Positions 1-10,470 are shown, counted from the stretch's first letter. The stretch: DNA of 64,000 nucleotides from Anastrepha obliqua (GCF_027943255.1 NW_026562179.1:8062501-8126500), one strand, 5' to 3'. Numbers and translations are program-made. The notes: a model not told the origin generated them from the letters alone.

Positions 1-607
1 TTTTGTTTTTCCTATAGAAATAGGAAATATCGGAATATTTCGCGTAGAAATATTTGCCAATATTTGATAACTTGAATTTTTGTAATGTCGAGTAGCCGCG
101 GTTCCGTATATATGTATGTGAATGTTTGAATAAAACAAAACAGAGTTAAATTTCAGAAAATTTATTTTATCTCCTTCAAAATATGACCCGTCTGAAGCAA
201 CACACATGTGCAACCTTTAACCCAGTCCTCCATACACCCTCTGTAGGCCGACATGGCCTTCATCTCCTTCGTCGCATTCTCTTTGATCTCTTTGATCGGG
301 GCGATAGCGCGTTATCGTTGTGAAAAACCCAAGAATTGTTTGCTCACATTTTCGGCTGTTTGTGACCTACAGAATCTCTCAAACCCTTCAAAACGGATAA
401 AAAATATTCTTTATTGACTGTCTGGCCCGAGGAAAGGTACTCATGGTGCACTACGCCTTGGCAAACGAAGAAAACAGTCAACATGACCTTCCCGGTACTT
501 TTTGATCATAGGGTATACCTATCCCATCTTTTCACTGACGGACAAGAAGACGGTCGCAGTTTTTGTTTTTATATCCAGACATTTTGCGTTCGATGGAGGG
601 TTGCATA
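1..607 (+). mobile_element. X element, interior piece (copy a, part 1)
   Basis: Interior part of the X repeat. The same order of sequence occurs in X1 (about 29740-30500), in X2 inverted (about 36840-37560) and in X3 (about 55150-55880). It begins with the AATATTTCGCGTAGAAAT-type stretch, is interrupted by the old mariner relic at 121-513, and resumes with CCCATCTTTTCACTG. An LTR begins at 608. By comparison with X1 the same copy appears to resume near 5055. No coding potential was seen. The left end of this copy lies outside the window. Confidence 0.7.
121..513 (-). mobile_element. Internally deleted mariner relic, copy 1
   Basis: Minus-strand remnant of a mariner-type transposase. It retains the middle to C-terminal part, which in the sister copy at 36950 reads HDDNAPSH, plus a C-terminal ASDGSYFEGD-like end. 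The right terminus is the inverted repeat CCCTATGATCAAAAAGTACC in reverse complement, next to TA. The left terminus is missing here but present in the other three copies. The N-terminal half of the transposase is absent, so the element could not mobilise itself. It sits at the same X position as the relics at 29988, 36950 and 55406. Confidence 0.75.
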
Positions 608-925
608 AGTTAATGCTACTTATGTATGTTGAAAGTTCATCCACTACACGCGTTTCCGTTTAACGCTATTTACGCTGAAAGTTGATCCACCTCCGTTGCT
701 CGATCTTTTCGCTGACGCTATGTCTGCAATAAACCGTGTGAACGGCAACAAGCAAAATTCCGCGAATATCGTCACGCGGCATAACAGGTGAATAAGGGAA
801 TGCATTAAGTTAGCTTTAAGAAATTTTGTAAAGTGAAGTTAATAAGTTAGAAATGTGAAATAAATACGGAGCTTGCTCCGGAAAAAAATATTTTTTTTTA
901 ATTATCAATGTAGTGATAATTAATT
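608..925 (+). repeat. 5' LTR of deleted errantivirus
   Basis: Begins AGTTAATG and ends TAATTAATT, the AGTTA...AATT boundary style also seen in the complete element at 47745 (AGTTAACG...GATAATT). It lies directly upstream of a TGGCGCC primer-binding site. Length is about 318 bases. The boundaries are inferred from termini, because the second LTR is not available for comparison. Confidence 0.75.
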
Positions 926-942
926 GGCGCCCAACGTGGTAG
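925..942 (+). promoter_or_regulatory. Primer-binding site (tRNA-Lys type)
   Basis: TGGCGCCCAACGTGG follows the LTR directly. This string is the well-known complement of a tRNA-Lys 3' end used by several retroelements. It differs from the primer site of the complete errantivirus at 48090 (TGGCGATCCTGCCAGG), so the two errantiviruses are different lineages. Confidence 0.8.
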
Positions 943-997
943 AAGGAACTCGGCGCGAGTATTTGTAAAAAGGACAAGCAAGTCAAAATCTCTGAGT

Positions 998-1150
998 GCC
1001 TAAGACGACCTCAAGTAGCTCGCCGCACTTCAAATAATTACAACGACTTTGATTTTTGCGTGCCTTAGACGACATTAAGCAGCTCGCCGAACCTAAAATA
1101 GCTTCAATTTTTAAATGCCGAAGACGACCTCAAACAGCTCGCCGCACCAC
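998..1150 (+). repeat. Threefold leader repeat in deleted errantivirus
   Basis: Three imperfect copies of a unit containing GACGACCTCAAG followed by AGCTCGCCGCAC, spaced about 65-70 bases apart, lie in the untranslated leader between primer site and gag. Function unknown. Gypsy carries an insulator repeat in the same leader position, but the sequence here is different. Confidence 0.65.
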
Positions 1151-1316
1151 AAATGTGCCGAAACCTTCGAGAAACCACAAGAACTTCCTGCGTAAGGACA
1201 CCTGTACTGCATTCGTTCTGTAGAATCCGTTCGCAGACGCCCACACGATTTGGACTTCGATAGACCCCTATAAGCTGTCAAACCTGCAAAAGGACTCCCT
1301 ACGAAAACCTGAGCTC

Positions 1317-1640
1317 GATTATTGCGGTATTTATATAAATTAATATAGCGAATAAGAAAAGTTTAAAAAATTAAAGATATATTTCAAAGTAAAGTAAATT
1401 AGAGGAAAATAATATTAATTTCCAGAGAAAGAAAAATTAACAAAGAACAATGATTATTGCGGATTTTATACAAATTAAGATAGCGAATAAGGAAAGTGAA
1501 TAAGAAATAAAAGTGAAGATATGAAAAAAAAAGAAAATTAAAAAATTAATGAAATATTTCAAAGTAAAGTAAATTAGAGGAAAATAACATTAATTTTGAG
1601 AGAAACATAAATTAACAAAGAACTATGAAAGTGAATACAG
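1317..1640 (+). repeat. Direct repeat in errantivirus leader
   Basis: GATTATTGCGG, TATTTCAAAGTAAAGTAAAT and TAGAGGAAAATAA each occur twice in the same order, about 130-175 bases apart. This is an imperfect duplication in the A-rich leader upstream of gag. No ORF is present. Confidence 0.6.
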
Positions 1641-1739
1641 AAAATATTTTTGAAAAGTTTAAGGAAAGTTAAGAAAAAAATAAAAAGTTAAATGAAATTT
1701 TTATAAAACATTGTTAAATTTATATACAACATATATAAA

Positions 1740-2319
1740 ATGAGTAACCCAAACAATCTCATTAGGCCCCCCAGTCCTTAACGCACCCAACATACCAATC
1801 CCTCCAAATCCCAATACTATACCCGGACTCAGTGAATTTATTTCCAATATTGTAACGAACGTTTTTAGAAACACGAACAGAGAAGACATAGGGACGGACC
1901 AAATAATTAATCCTGAACATCTTAATAATTTAAACGAACTAGACCAAATACCGAACATTGTCAGGTCTATAAGGGAATTTTCAGGAAAAGAAGATGAGTT
2001 TAATTCATGGAAGAAATCGGTAGAAAGAATCCTTAAAATCTACGAACTATCTGTAGGAGCACCCAAGTTCTATGGCATTTTAAGTGTCATACGAAACAAA
2101 ATTATCGGCGAAGCTGATGCTATTTTGGAGTCACACAATACTCCATTAAATTCGAAATCCATACTTAAATTTCTAACACTCCATTACGCGGATAATCGCG
2201 ACATATCCACTTTAGAATATCAAGTGACCACTCTAGTACAAGGCAATCAATCTATACAAGAATACTACACCAAACAGTTTACAAACATCTATTTATTTAT
2301 TTTAGCAACTGCAGAGTAA
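1740..2319 (+). pseudogene. gag: Errantivirus gag remnant
   Basis: An ATG at 1740 opens a short reading frame (SNPNNLIRPP) that hits a stop after 13 codons. The neighbouring frame is open from 1744 to 2319 (about 191 codons) and carries the recognisable Gag core: IREFSGKEDEFNSW, then KFYGILSVIRNKI, then LTLHYADNRDISTLEYQV. The errantivirus Gag at 48905 has the matching PEFRGK...SW and ALTILRNKI blocks. One small frameshift near the start and truncation at 2319 break the gene. The role in the family is capsid formation. Confidence 0.8.
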
Positions 2320-2329
2320 GATTCGCACG

Positions 2330-2614
2330 AAACATAGTGAAAGACTTCCTAACGAAACAGAACAGAATAATGAAATAATTAAAGAACACAAACGCGCTCA
2401 TAGAAATGGTCGCAAAACAAAGAACAAATTTTAAGAAACTTTTACTTCCCACAAATGCAAGCGAAAATCAAAAGAATAGTTAAACAGTGTAAAATATGCA
2501 AGGAACTGAAATACGAACGACATCCTACGAAACCACTATTACAATAAACTCCTATTCCTCAATATCCAGGACAAATAGTTCACCTCGACATTTCCCCTAA
2601 ACACAGAAAAGTAA
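2330..2614 (+). pseudogene. pol: Errantivirus integrase fragment (zinc-binding region)
   Basis: After the gag stop the sequence encodes, across several frames, HKRAHRN, then CKICKELKYERHPTKP, then QIVHLDISPKHRK. These match the HHCC zinc finger and the first catalytic Asp region of integrase in the complete element (HNRAHRN, CNICNSNKYERHPK, LHIDIFF). Protease, RT and RNase H are missing upstream. Stops and frameshifts are present, and the fragment ends at the rosa-like insertion. Confidence 0.75.
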
Positions 2615-2616
2615 TA

Positions 2617-3551
2617 AAGGGTGTTTTTTTTTAGAGGTTAGGTTTTCAAGATGAAATAAAACGTATATAATTTAATGTTATGGCCAAGAATTTAGCTTTA
2701 TTATAAAGATAAGGGTTTGCCATTATGTTTTAAAAACGATTTCGGGCAAGTGGCCATCGCGGCTGGCTCGAATAAATTCCAGCCGAGAGGCCCAATTTTC
2801 GACCACTTTTTGCAGCAATTGGGGCCGTATGTCAGCAATAACGCGCCGAATATTCTCTTCCAAGACGTCAATCGTCTCGGGCTTATCTGCGTAGACAAGC
2901 GACTTCACATAGCCCCACAAGAAATAGTCCAGCGGTGTTATATCGCACGATCTTGGAGGCCACGCCACAGGTCCACGGCGCGAGATAATGCGCTCACCAA
3001 AAGTTTCCTTCAATAAATCGATTGTTGCGTTGGCTGTATGGCATGTAGCGCCGTCTTGTTGGAACCAAAGGTCGTCCACATCAACATCGTCCAATTCAGG
3101 CACGAAAAAGTCATTAATCATGGCTCTATAGCGCTCTCCATTGACTGTAACATTATGGCCGGCTTCATTTTTAAAGAAATATGGACCAATGATTCCCTCT
3201 GCCCATAGAGCACACCAAACAGTGACTTTTTGAGGATGTAACGGCGTCTCAGCAATGGCTTGTGGATTACCATATGTTCACTCCAAATGCGACAATTTTG
3301 CTTATTGACATACCCATTCAACCAAAAGTGAGCTTCATCGCTGAACAAAATTTTCTTCCGATGCGTCGCGCGAACCGAACCATTATTTTCGTAATAAATT
3401 TGCACGATTTGCAAACGTTGTTCAGGTGTAAGTCTATTCATTATGAAATGGCAAACCAAACTGAGCATAAATCAAGTGACAGCTGTCAAAAAGACCATCT
3501 ACGAAAAAAGTAGTGCCAACTTGAAAACTTAACCTCTAAAAAAACACCCTT
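2617..3551 (-). mobile_element. rosa-like DD41D Tc1/mariner element 1, defective
   Basis: Near-identical inverted ends of about 30 bases (AAGGGTGTTTTTTT, AGAGGTTA, GTTTTCAA) face each other and are flanked by TA on both sides (2615-2616 and 3552-3553), the Tc1/mariner target signature. The 935-bp element lies inside the errantivirus integrase remnant, so it is younger. The transposase inside is deleted and frameshifted, so the copy is non-autonomous. Confidence 0.88.
2723..3441 (-). pseudogene. rosa-like (DD41D) transposase, internally deleted
   Basis: The start ATG at 3441 gives MNRLTPEQRLQIVQIYYENN, the first helix of the DNA-binding domain. After VRATHRK the protein jumps to ILFSDEAHFWLNGYVNKQN (first catalytic Asp), so the rest of the paired HTH region is missing. 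A frameshift near 3240 separates this from the C-terminal part, which has WFQQDGATCHTA (second Asp) and SCDITPLDYFLWGYVK (third Asp). There are 41 residues between the second and third Asp, hence DD41D. The family cuts and pastes DNA at TA sites; this copy is dead. Confidence 0.83.
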
Positions 3552-3555
3552 TATC

Positions 3556-3813
3556 TGCCATTCGGAGTCGGCTTGAAACTGTAGGTCCCTCCATTTGTGG
3601 ATCAACATCAAGACGCACACCACAAATACCATTAAACTAAAACAAAAAAAAAATAAATATAATATATAAAAACATTTTTTTTTCTGATTCGAGCCCATGA
3701 TTTTGGATCGGAAGCCCACACTGCTAGCCGTTCGGCTATCGCGCTATGTTGTCGGCGGTGCGCTAAAAGTTATTTTCTTTGTCGCTACGTTTATATATAA
3801 CTGGCACTGAAAC
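3556..3813. repeat. Inverted SINE pair (tail to tail), copy 1
   Basis: On the plus strand 3556-3640 matches the SINE body seen in reverse at 22290-22350 (TTGAAACTGTAGGTCCCTCC, ATCAAGACGCACACCACAAA). After an A/T-rich tail, 3684-3750 is a tRNA-like head in the opposite direction. Its reverse complement has an A-box-like TAGCCGAACGGCTAG and a B-box-like GGGCTCGAATC. The same tail-to-tail arrangement recurs at 59145-59500. Confidence 0.65.
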
Positions 3814-4396
3814 CAGAGAATGTTAATGCAATGAGAAGGTGCGAATGTTACTGTGAGCTTTTTTTAGTACAATTGAGATTTGAAAGATTTGTAATAAGGA
3901 AATTTAGCACACCGAGTATATAGACACCTCACTGACTTTTCCCCACATAAAAATTAGAAACACCACACATCTTTCACCTCAACACACAACACATTTCTCA
4001 CCTCGACATTAAACCAATTAAATTTTTACTATTTTCGTATTTTTGAAATAATAAGCGAATACGTAAAATTTATTACATAATTTTTTTTTTTTCAATTACA
4101 TTAAAAAAAAAATAATAATAAAAAGAGTTTGCGCCGGGAATTGAAATCGAGTCTAACATGTGGCGAGGAAAAATAGGCAGCGCGTTTATTTCTTCGACTG
4201 CCTATTTTTTACCATTTTGTTACTTTTGAAATGATAAGCGGATACATGAAATTTATTACAAATCTTTTTACGATTACATTAAAAAAAAAATTTAAAAACG
4301 AAAAAAAATTAGCGCCGAGAATTGATGGCGAGTCACGTGGGGAGGATAAATACGCAGAGCGTTTATTTCTGCGCCTGCGTTGGGAACAAAAGGTTT
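3814..4396 (+). mobile_element. X element, isolated left end
   Basis: Starts CAGAGAATGTTAATGCAATG and follows the left end of X3 (46697-47140) closely. It has the subterminal CACACATCTTTCACCTC block and two approximately 200-bp units, each with GCGCC(G/A)(G/A)GAATTGAT. Homology stops near 4396, after which the sequence is unrelated to X. No opposite end belonging to this fragment was found, so it is a truncated copy. Confidence 0.75.
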
Positions 4397-5054
4397 ATGA
4401 TGTGCGCCAAATTTAAGAAGCCAATGTGTCTTGAACATTCGGTTACATCAACAAATTGCTCTATTTGCCATGATTTTCCTTAAATATAAGATGCATTTTT
4501 ATAATTTTTATAATAAAGGTCAATAATATAATGTGTGAAATGAATATTTTTAATTTTTCAAATAAAAAAATAGTATAAAAAAATTTTTTTTTGATTATTA
4601 TGAGGATTTTTACTATTGGGGTACAAACGTATCCCGGGTGTGTGTATACGTATATAATGTGTTTGGAAGGCTGTAGCTCCTGAACCTATGGTCCGATCTG
4701 GTTCAAATTTTGAATAGACGTTAAAACCCAACGTATACGTAACTGAAACTGTTAATTTCAAAATGTCATAACTTTTTTTTAAAAAATCGTACAATAATTT
4801 TAAAAAATGGGTTTTAAAGCTAAAGAGTTGTACTATGCGACCTTTTCGTCGAAAATTGAAAAAAAAATTTTTCTATCCCAAAAAAAATTATCAAAAATGG
4901 CTAAAATGGCCATTTTTTGACCTTTTAGGCTTCATTTACCAAAAATCCTGACGTGATGGAGCATTTTGAAGGTCAGATTCGTTTTCAGCGCATAAAAAAC
5001 TACAAGAAACAAGTACAGCCATTCTAGAAACTCACCCTCGCAGGACTGTGTAAT
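4397..5054. other. Unassigned AT-rich stretch
   Basis: About 650 bases with no convincing ORF, no recognisable repeat from elsewhere in the window and no RNA gene. It contains homopolymer A/T runs and a short GC-richer block (4620-4700). It may be a remnant of the 3' part of the errantivirus that starts at 608, or another unknown repeat. Confidence 0.4.
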
Positions 5055-5561
5055 TAATGTATACATTTATATCCTTATATTTATATGCGAGGGTATGCGC
5101 GTTTGGCTTCTGGATGGATATTAGAATATTTTCGCATCAATATGTGTATGTATGATAAGTAAATAGTTCAGATTCGACAGAAGAGATTAAATACATATAT
5201 AGGTATATGAATGCATATTCATATGCATTGCCTTTATGGCTGTTTTATATTACATATAAATCAATTCAAAAGAGCTATGAATAATAACAATATTCTAAAA
5301 ACAGGTATTAGAAAACCCTGAATATACTATTTTAGATCAATTCTAATTAAACCAAATATAAAAAATTAAATAAAAATATCGAACAAAGAAACATGTTTAC
5401 AGTTACCGTGCCACCATATGTCTCTCATGTTTGCGGTAATTTCTAATTGTTAATGGACTGTTCTAAATTTGTCATTTATTCGTTTTACTGTTTTATAGGC
5501 ATACATTCTGCGTTCGTTGAAAGTTTGTATGCATATTTATATACATATATACAATACTATT
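5055..5561 (+). mobile_element. X element, interior piece (copy a, part 2)
   Basis: Matches X1 at about 30490-30900 and X3 at about 55880-56330, with shared blocks GTATGCGCGTTTGGCTTCTG, ATATTAGAATATTTTCGCAT and TAGATCAATTCTAATTAAAC. In this copy the tRNA-like arm present in X1 and X3 is degraded (around 5400-5440). A Helitron interrupts the X sequence at 5562. Confidence 0.75.
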
Positions 5562-5860
5562 GTAGCTGACCCGGCGAACTTCGTATTCAATTTGAACTGG
5601 AATCTATAATATCCTCCATATAAAAATGAATCCATAATTCCCTGGTCCCGCTATACCTGAAAAGGACTTTACTAATTTAATTAAATAAAAAAATAAAATA
5701 TATTTTCATAATAGTGTTTATTCCATAGGATTCAATAATTTCACTAATATTTTTACAAATCGCTTTGAACAACTTGGCATTTTTAAGTAAACACTGAGCT
5801 CAATACCACGCGCGCTCTAGAAAGCAACAGAATAGTCACTGTACCCTTCACTGCTTCTCT

Positions 5861-7677
5861 CTACTCTAATGCTTTTTGATAAACTATATTTTTAGTTTTA
5901 TGTTCTGGCGCGTCAATAAATAATGTTGATGGTTTTCCGACACGGGAACAGGCGACATATAATTGGCCATGTGAAAAACATGGATTTTCTAGGTTGATGC
6001 CACATACACTTAGCGATTGCCCTTGCGATTTATTTATTGACATTGCAAATGCAAGCCGCACTGGAAACTGTAAACGCTTAAAGCTGAATGGCATGTCGTT
6101 CGGTATCATAGGGATGCGTGGGATTAAAACATCTTCGCCTTTGTACTTTCCTTTTAAAATTGTGGCTTCGATGACATTGTTCAATAATTTCTTCACCGCA
6201 AGCCGGGTGCCATTACACAGACGTGGCTGGTTTATGTTCCGTAACATAATAATTACTGATCCGATTTTTACTTGCAGATTATGAGGTGGTAAGCCGGGCA
6301 ATTCCAGCGAATTTAAAAATTCTGTTGGATAATTGACAACTTCATCTTCATTAGTAACGGAATCAACTGATTTGTAATTCTTCAATTCGCCAGCTATTTT
6401 CTCTTGAATCTGAAAATTCATTTCGTTCACATCAACATTTTTTGCGGCCAGTATAACACGTTGCAATCTTTGGGAAAACCATCTCCATGAGTTCGGTCTT
6501 TGATTCACAAAAGTTACAAAAATTGGTAGGGAATGTAATGTAAATGATGTATCAACAGCAATATTACCATTACCAATATAGAGTAGTTGTTTGGAAAACA
6601 CTTCTCCAGACTGGTCTTCCTGCAATTCGACTCTCATGTTTATACTCAATTTAAGTGTTTTAATGTATTTCCATAAAATGGACGACTTCAAACATGCATT
6701 TAGTTCATCAGCTGGCGTTGAGCGTGGAACAACTGGCAATATTTCTCGGACCTGCCAATAGTATCATTGCACCACCAAACCGGTTTTTGTTATTTCGTAA
6801 ATCTTGCATTGAGCGATCTAATGCCTCCAAAGATTTTTTGTGTACCATCGTGCATTCATCCCAAATGATCAATCTGGTTTGCTGCAGCACAAAGGTTGCA
6901 AGTTGGAGTTTCATTTATTTGAAGGTTCAACGGCAACTTGAGAGCTGAATGAGCTGTTCAACCGCCTTCCAACAACGTAGCTGCAATACCTGATGAAGCT
7001 AGGGCTAGTGCGATTCCATTTTGCGATCGAATCGTGGCCAAAATCAATGCTAACAAAAACGTTTTCCCAGTTCCACAAGGAGCATCTAAAAAATAAAATC
7101 TGCCAGTTCCATCGTTCACTACTTTCATGGGCGTATCGTAGGCATATTTTTGTTGTTGATTTAAAAGGGGAACTGTTCTATCAACCATTTCTCGTAATGT
7201 TTTGGAATCGTATTGGGCTTCGCGTCTCAATTCTTGATCAAATGAGTTGTGCAATGGGCGATTGGGTGCTATCATTCCTATTTGTGTTAATACTTTGTTG
7301 GTAAGCATCAAGCACATGTCCTCAATTAAAATGAATGCTTCATTGTGAATTTCTTCGTTCATTTGTAAATCTGCATTCGATGTTCTAAGACGCATCTGAT
7401 GCAATATATCTTCCGCCATATGATCTTTGTATTTATGCCATAAATCAGTCGGGGTTGATGGGAAGCATGTAGACAAAATTATAGAAAATAATGTTCGTAT
7501 TTGCTTAGCATTTGACGTAATCACAGCATCTTCGAGAGTTTGGTCGCAATGAGTGTCATTCTCTAACAATCTCAAATGTTGACAGGCTTCTCTGTATGTG
7601 CCACACAATACACCATTAACTGTTCGCAGATGTTGGAATGATGTTAGACCACGAACATTGACTAAAAGTAAACGCAA
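5861..7677 (-). pseudogene. Helitron PIF1-type helicase domain, broken
   Basis: Three consecutive minus-strand segments in different frames form the superfamily 1 helicase of RepHel. 6958-7677 has Walker A, DAPCGTGKTFLLALILATI. 6708-6914 has Walker B, LIIWDECTMVHKKSLEALDR. 5861-6739 has the C-terminal motifs, FPVRLAFAMSINKSQGQSL and GQLYVACSRVG. Frameshifts lie near 6950 and 6720. The 5' part of the first segment (VRGLTSFQHLRTVNG) links Rep to helicase. In the family this domain unwinds DNA during rolling-circle transposition. Confidence 0.87.
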
Positions 7678-8471
7678 ATAAAAACACTCGTCTTGACTAG
7701 GATGGACTGCATAAAGACGGCCTAGTGCATCGGTGGAAAATACTTGTGGATAACCTGGAACTGGCTATCCTCGTTTTCGTCGTTGGAATTTTTTTGATGA
7801 TTGATTCCAGGTATAATATCTTCGCATTTCGCAGTAAAGTAGCGTTCTGGCAAAATCATAATTCTGGCACATTTCAAAGAAGCTGGTTAATGTTGTCGAT
7901 GGTGGCCTGTCAACTCGTTGTAATACGTTTGAATCTGTAAAATACACCCGTTGGCCATTTTCCAAATGTACGGCCAAGTGAACAACAGTAGGGAGTCCTT
8001 CCTGTATAGGAAACGAAAATATACGCCACATGCCTTTGTTACTACTAACATAGCGGCCCATTTGATATTGAGTGACTTCATCTTTTGAATTTTCGGTAGC
8101 AACTCCGAAGACAGCCATATCACTACTTTTGTTCACATACTTGCAAATGTATTTGATAGATTTTACGGAATGGCAAAATTCGACGTTAATGTGTGCTTTA
8201 TATGCCTTGCAGAGTAATGGCGAAAACAGAACAACCCAACGATTATCAACTTCAATGGCATCCCGAAGATGAATGTATTCCTCGGAACGGAATTTTGCCT
8301 GGTTCAACCTGATAAATGTTTATCGTTCAGTTTCAACTTTCATATACATATCCACCGCATATTGGTGAAATAGACGCCGACATTTTAAGGTGTGATTGTC
8401 CTCATTTTCCGGAACCATCAGTCTGTATGAATAAGAATTCATTGAACTAACTTTTTTGTTCGTGTCAGCAC
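7678..8471 (-). pseudogene. Helitron Rep-flanking region with HUH core deleted
   Basis: The segment reads QAKFRSEEYIHLRDAIEVDN and then directly RWVVLFSPLLCKAYKAHINV. In intact insect Helitrons a long stretch with FTCNP-like and HUH motifs separates these blocks, so the endonuclease core is deleted. The paired tyrosines that follow in the family survive as KYICKYVNK (Tyr-x3-Tyr). A TAA at about 8320-8322 interrupts the reading just upstream of RLNQAKF. The catalytic histidines are lost, so the copy cannot nick DNA. Confidence 0.8.
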
Positions 8472-8560
8472 CTGTAAACAATTTTTTGTGTTAATAATAT
8501 AAATTTTAAGTTAGTAAACATATATTTTAATGTAGTAAACATATTGTTAATAATTTACCT
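8472..8560 (-). other. Spliceosomal intron in Helitron D
   Basis: On the minus strand the coding sequence ...AATCCAGTTACAG is followed by GTAAATTATT, 89 bases of AT-rich sequence, then TTGTTTACAG and GTGCTGACACG. Removing it restores the conserved reading NPVTGADTNKKVSSMNSYSY. Both splice sites are canonical (GT-AG) and the intron is phase 1. Confidence 0.8.
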
Positions 8561-8604
8561 GTAACTGGATTTATGATCTTCATTGAAAAATGATAGCCGT
8601 CTTC

Positions 8605-9000
8605 TCTTCTTCTTCTTAATTGGCGCTATAACCGCTTACGCGATTTTGACCGAGTTTAACAAAGCGCGCCAGTCGTTTCTTTCTCGTGCTAACCAGCGCC
8701 AGTTGGACACACCAAGTGAAGCCAAGTCCTTCTCCACCTGATCTTTCCAACGCAGAGGAGGCCGCCCTCTTCCTCTGCTACCACCAGCTGGTACCGCATC
8801 GAATACATTCAAAGCCGGAGCGTTTGTATCCATTCGGACGACATGACCCAGCCAATGTAGCCGCTGGATCTTTATTCGCTGCGCTATGTCTATATCTTCG
8901 TAAAGCTCATACAGCTCATCGTTCCATCGTCTGCGATATTCGCCGTTGCCAACGTGCAAAGGTCCAAAAATCTTACGCAGAATCTTTCTCTCGAACCGTC
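8605..9000 (-). mobile_element. 5'-truncated LINE inserted in Helitron D
   Basis: A minus-strand non-LTR retrotransposon end interrupts the Helitron codons for WQGEDGY. Its last coding part includes ELYEDIDIAQRIKIQRLHWL, GHVVRMD, GRGRPPLRWKDQVEKDL and NWRWLARERNDWRALL, ending ...KIA and a stop. A short 3' UTR and an AAG-repeat tail follow. The 13-base direct repeats GATAGCCGTCTTC at 8592-8604 and 9001-9013 are the target-site duplication. Clade not assigned from this C-terminal piece alone. Confidence 0.88.
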
Positions 9001-9013
9001 GATAGCCGTCTTC

Positions 9014-10240
9014 ACCTTGCCAAAATAAGATAGGATATTGTAAGGCATCATATAATCGATGTGTTTCAGACACACGCTGAAGCTGATCGTTCCGCCGATG
9101 TAAAACAATGTCTCGGTTTTCTAAATTTTCACCCACGACGACAATAGCCACTTCATCAATTGTTGGCGCATTAAAACGTCCAGCATGTTGTCTCTGCAGG
9201 CGCCTTATCGGCTCTGATGACAATTTTGTGATTATCTGATGGCATGCGATCTAATGCAGTTGTGAATAATGCAACTAATTCATTGTGTTGATGGAAAAAT
9301 GTTTGAAGTTGTTCCACAGTGGATCTTTTCACTGAATTGCCCATAAAATATATTTGCAAAAATTTATAGTCTTCACCAGGCACTGGCAATAAGGAACCTG
9401 TTTGATGATATATGTGACCCTGAATCTGCAAGAATATAAATATGTATACAGGTAATTGTGGCTCGCAAAATACTGCCACAATACTTTACATCATTTCAAA
9501 TTAAAACTACTTTAAACCTCGACATTAAACAGCCTTCCATGGCAGCTTTAGGTAGTAGGCTTTACCAAGTATTGGAACACCTTGCTCATGCCACTATGAA
9601 ATACAACGTGTTATAAAATGTTGCTGATTAAGTCATTGGATTATAAACTATTATTATGTATTTGACTTATTGTTTACAAAATAAACACATCACTGACTCA
9701 ACATATTTTGCACCAGCTACATGGTTGTAAAACTAAAAAAAATGTTTGCCATTATACTTGCTTGCTTTGAAAGTAGGCATAAAATTGTCTCGAATAACTT
9801 TTGTTGCCACAAATGATGTCATTTGAAAGCAATTATTGTACTACTGGATAAGAGTCAAAAAATGAAAAGATTCTGGGCCAATTCCAGAAACCAATGAATG
9901 TAGTGGCTCTGGTGGCGGTACCAATGGCGTCAATTTGACTTGGCCGCTGGCGCAACACAATTCAGGGGCTTAATTTTTGAATTTCAATGCCTTGCAATGT
10001 GGACACACAATATTCATTAGTCCAATAGCAATAATTTGCTCTGAACTGTAATCAATTGCCACATTATAACTGAATGTAGCTCTGTGGGGATTAAACGCAA
10101 CATTTCTATCTTGATATCGATTCCGTTGAAGTTCATTTCGCGCTTCGCCTTGCTCATCAGTTTGATTTGCTCTTATATTTCTTTGACTTGCCGTATTTCG
10201 AGTTCTGCGGCCTCAGCTTGTACGTCTGGTTGGTGGCATT
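9014..10240 (-). pseudogene. Helitron N-terminal region, broken
   Basis: The start is near 10240 (MPPTRRTS then a stop). The cysteine-containing block CPHCKALKFKN, stop, APELCCASG, then LVPPPEPLHSLVSG matches the N-terminus of insect Helitron proteins. Further on, 9171-9425 gives QGHIYHQTGSLLPVPGEDYK, LQIYFMGNS and ALDRMPSDNHKIVIRADK, joined to AGRFNAPTIDEVAIVVVGEN (9013-9190). An acceptor-like TTCTTGCAG at about 9426 suggests a second intron to roughly 9770; its donor is unclear. Several stops are present. Confidence 0.75.
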
Positions 10241-10470
10241 GTTAAAAACGAAAATCCAACTGAAAATAAAAAGCTCTCATACATTTTCTGTATAACCATG
10301 TATACCAAATTGTAGTATTGTGTAGTCACCAAAAGTTACTAAAAATCAATATGAAGCTGTAAACTTACCGTGATTAACAAACACTTATTAGCAAACAAAA
10401 ATCTTCTTAGTCCTTATCAAAAACTTTTTAAACTTATTGTTGGCGCGGTTATGGGTGTGATGTCACAGAT

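Larger units (their letters stand above)
608..2616 (+). mobile_element. Internally deleted errantivirus (gypsy-like), 5' portion
   Basis: A 5' LTR, primer-binding site, untranslated leader, gag remnant and a scrap of integrase follow in order, with protease, reverse transcriptase and RNase H missing between gag and integrase. A rosa-like transposon interrupts the integrase at 2617. No 3' LTR is recognisable. TAATTAAT followed by GTATACATTT near 5045-5060 resembles an LTR end rejoining the X sequence, but this is weak. The element cannot be autonomous. Confidence 0.8.

Noticed and set aside
2717..3016. Plus-strand ORF of about 99 codons
   Set aside because: Lies exactly opposite the rosa-like transposase and has no independent motif; a shadow frame.
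4558..4794. 78-codon minus-strand ORF
   Set aside because: No motif or homologous copy in the window, and it lies in a low-complexity AT-rich stretch.
5040..5060. 3' LTR of the deleted errantivirus
   Set aside because: Only GTAATTAAT resembles the LTR end. The preceding 100 bases do not match the 5' LTR, so no LTR is called.
8636..9223. A 195-codon fusion protein
   Set aside because: The open frame joins Helitron and LINE codons across an insertion with a 13-bp duplication. It is a chance in-frame run, not a gene.
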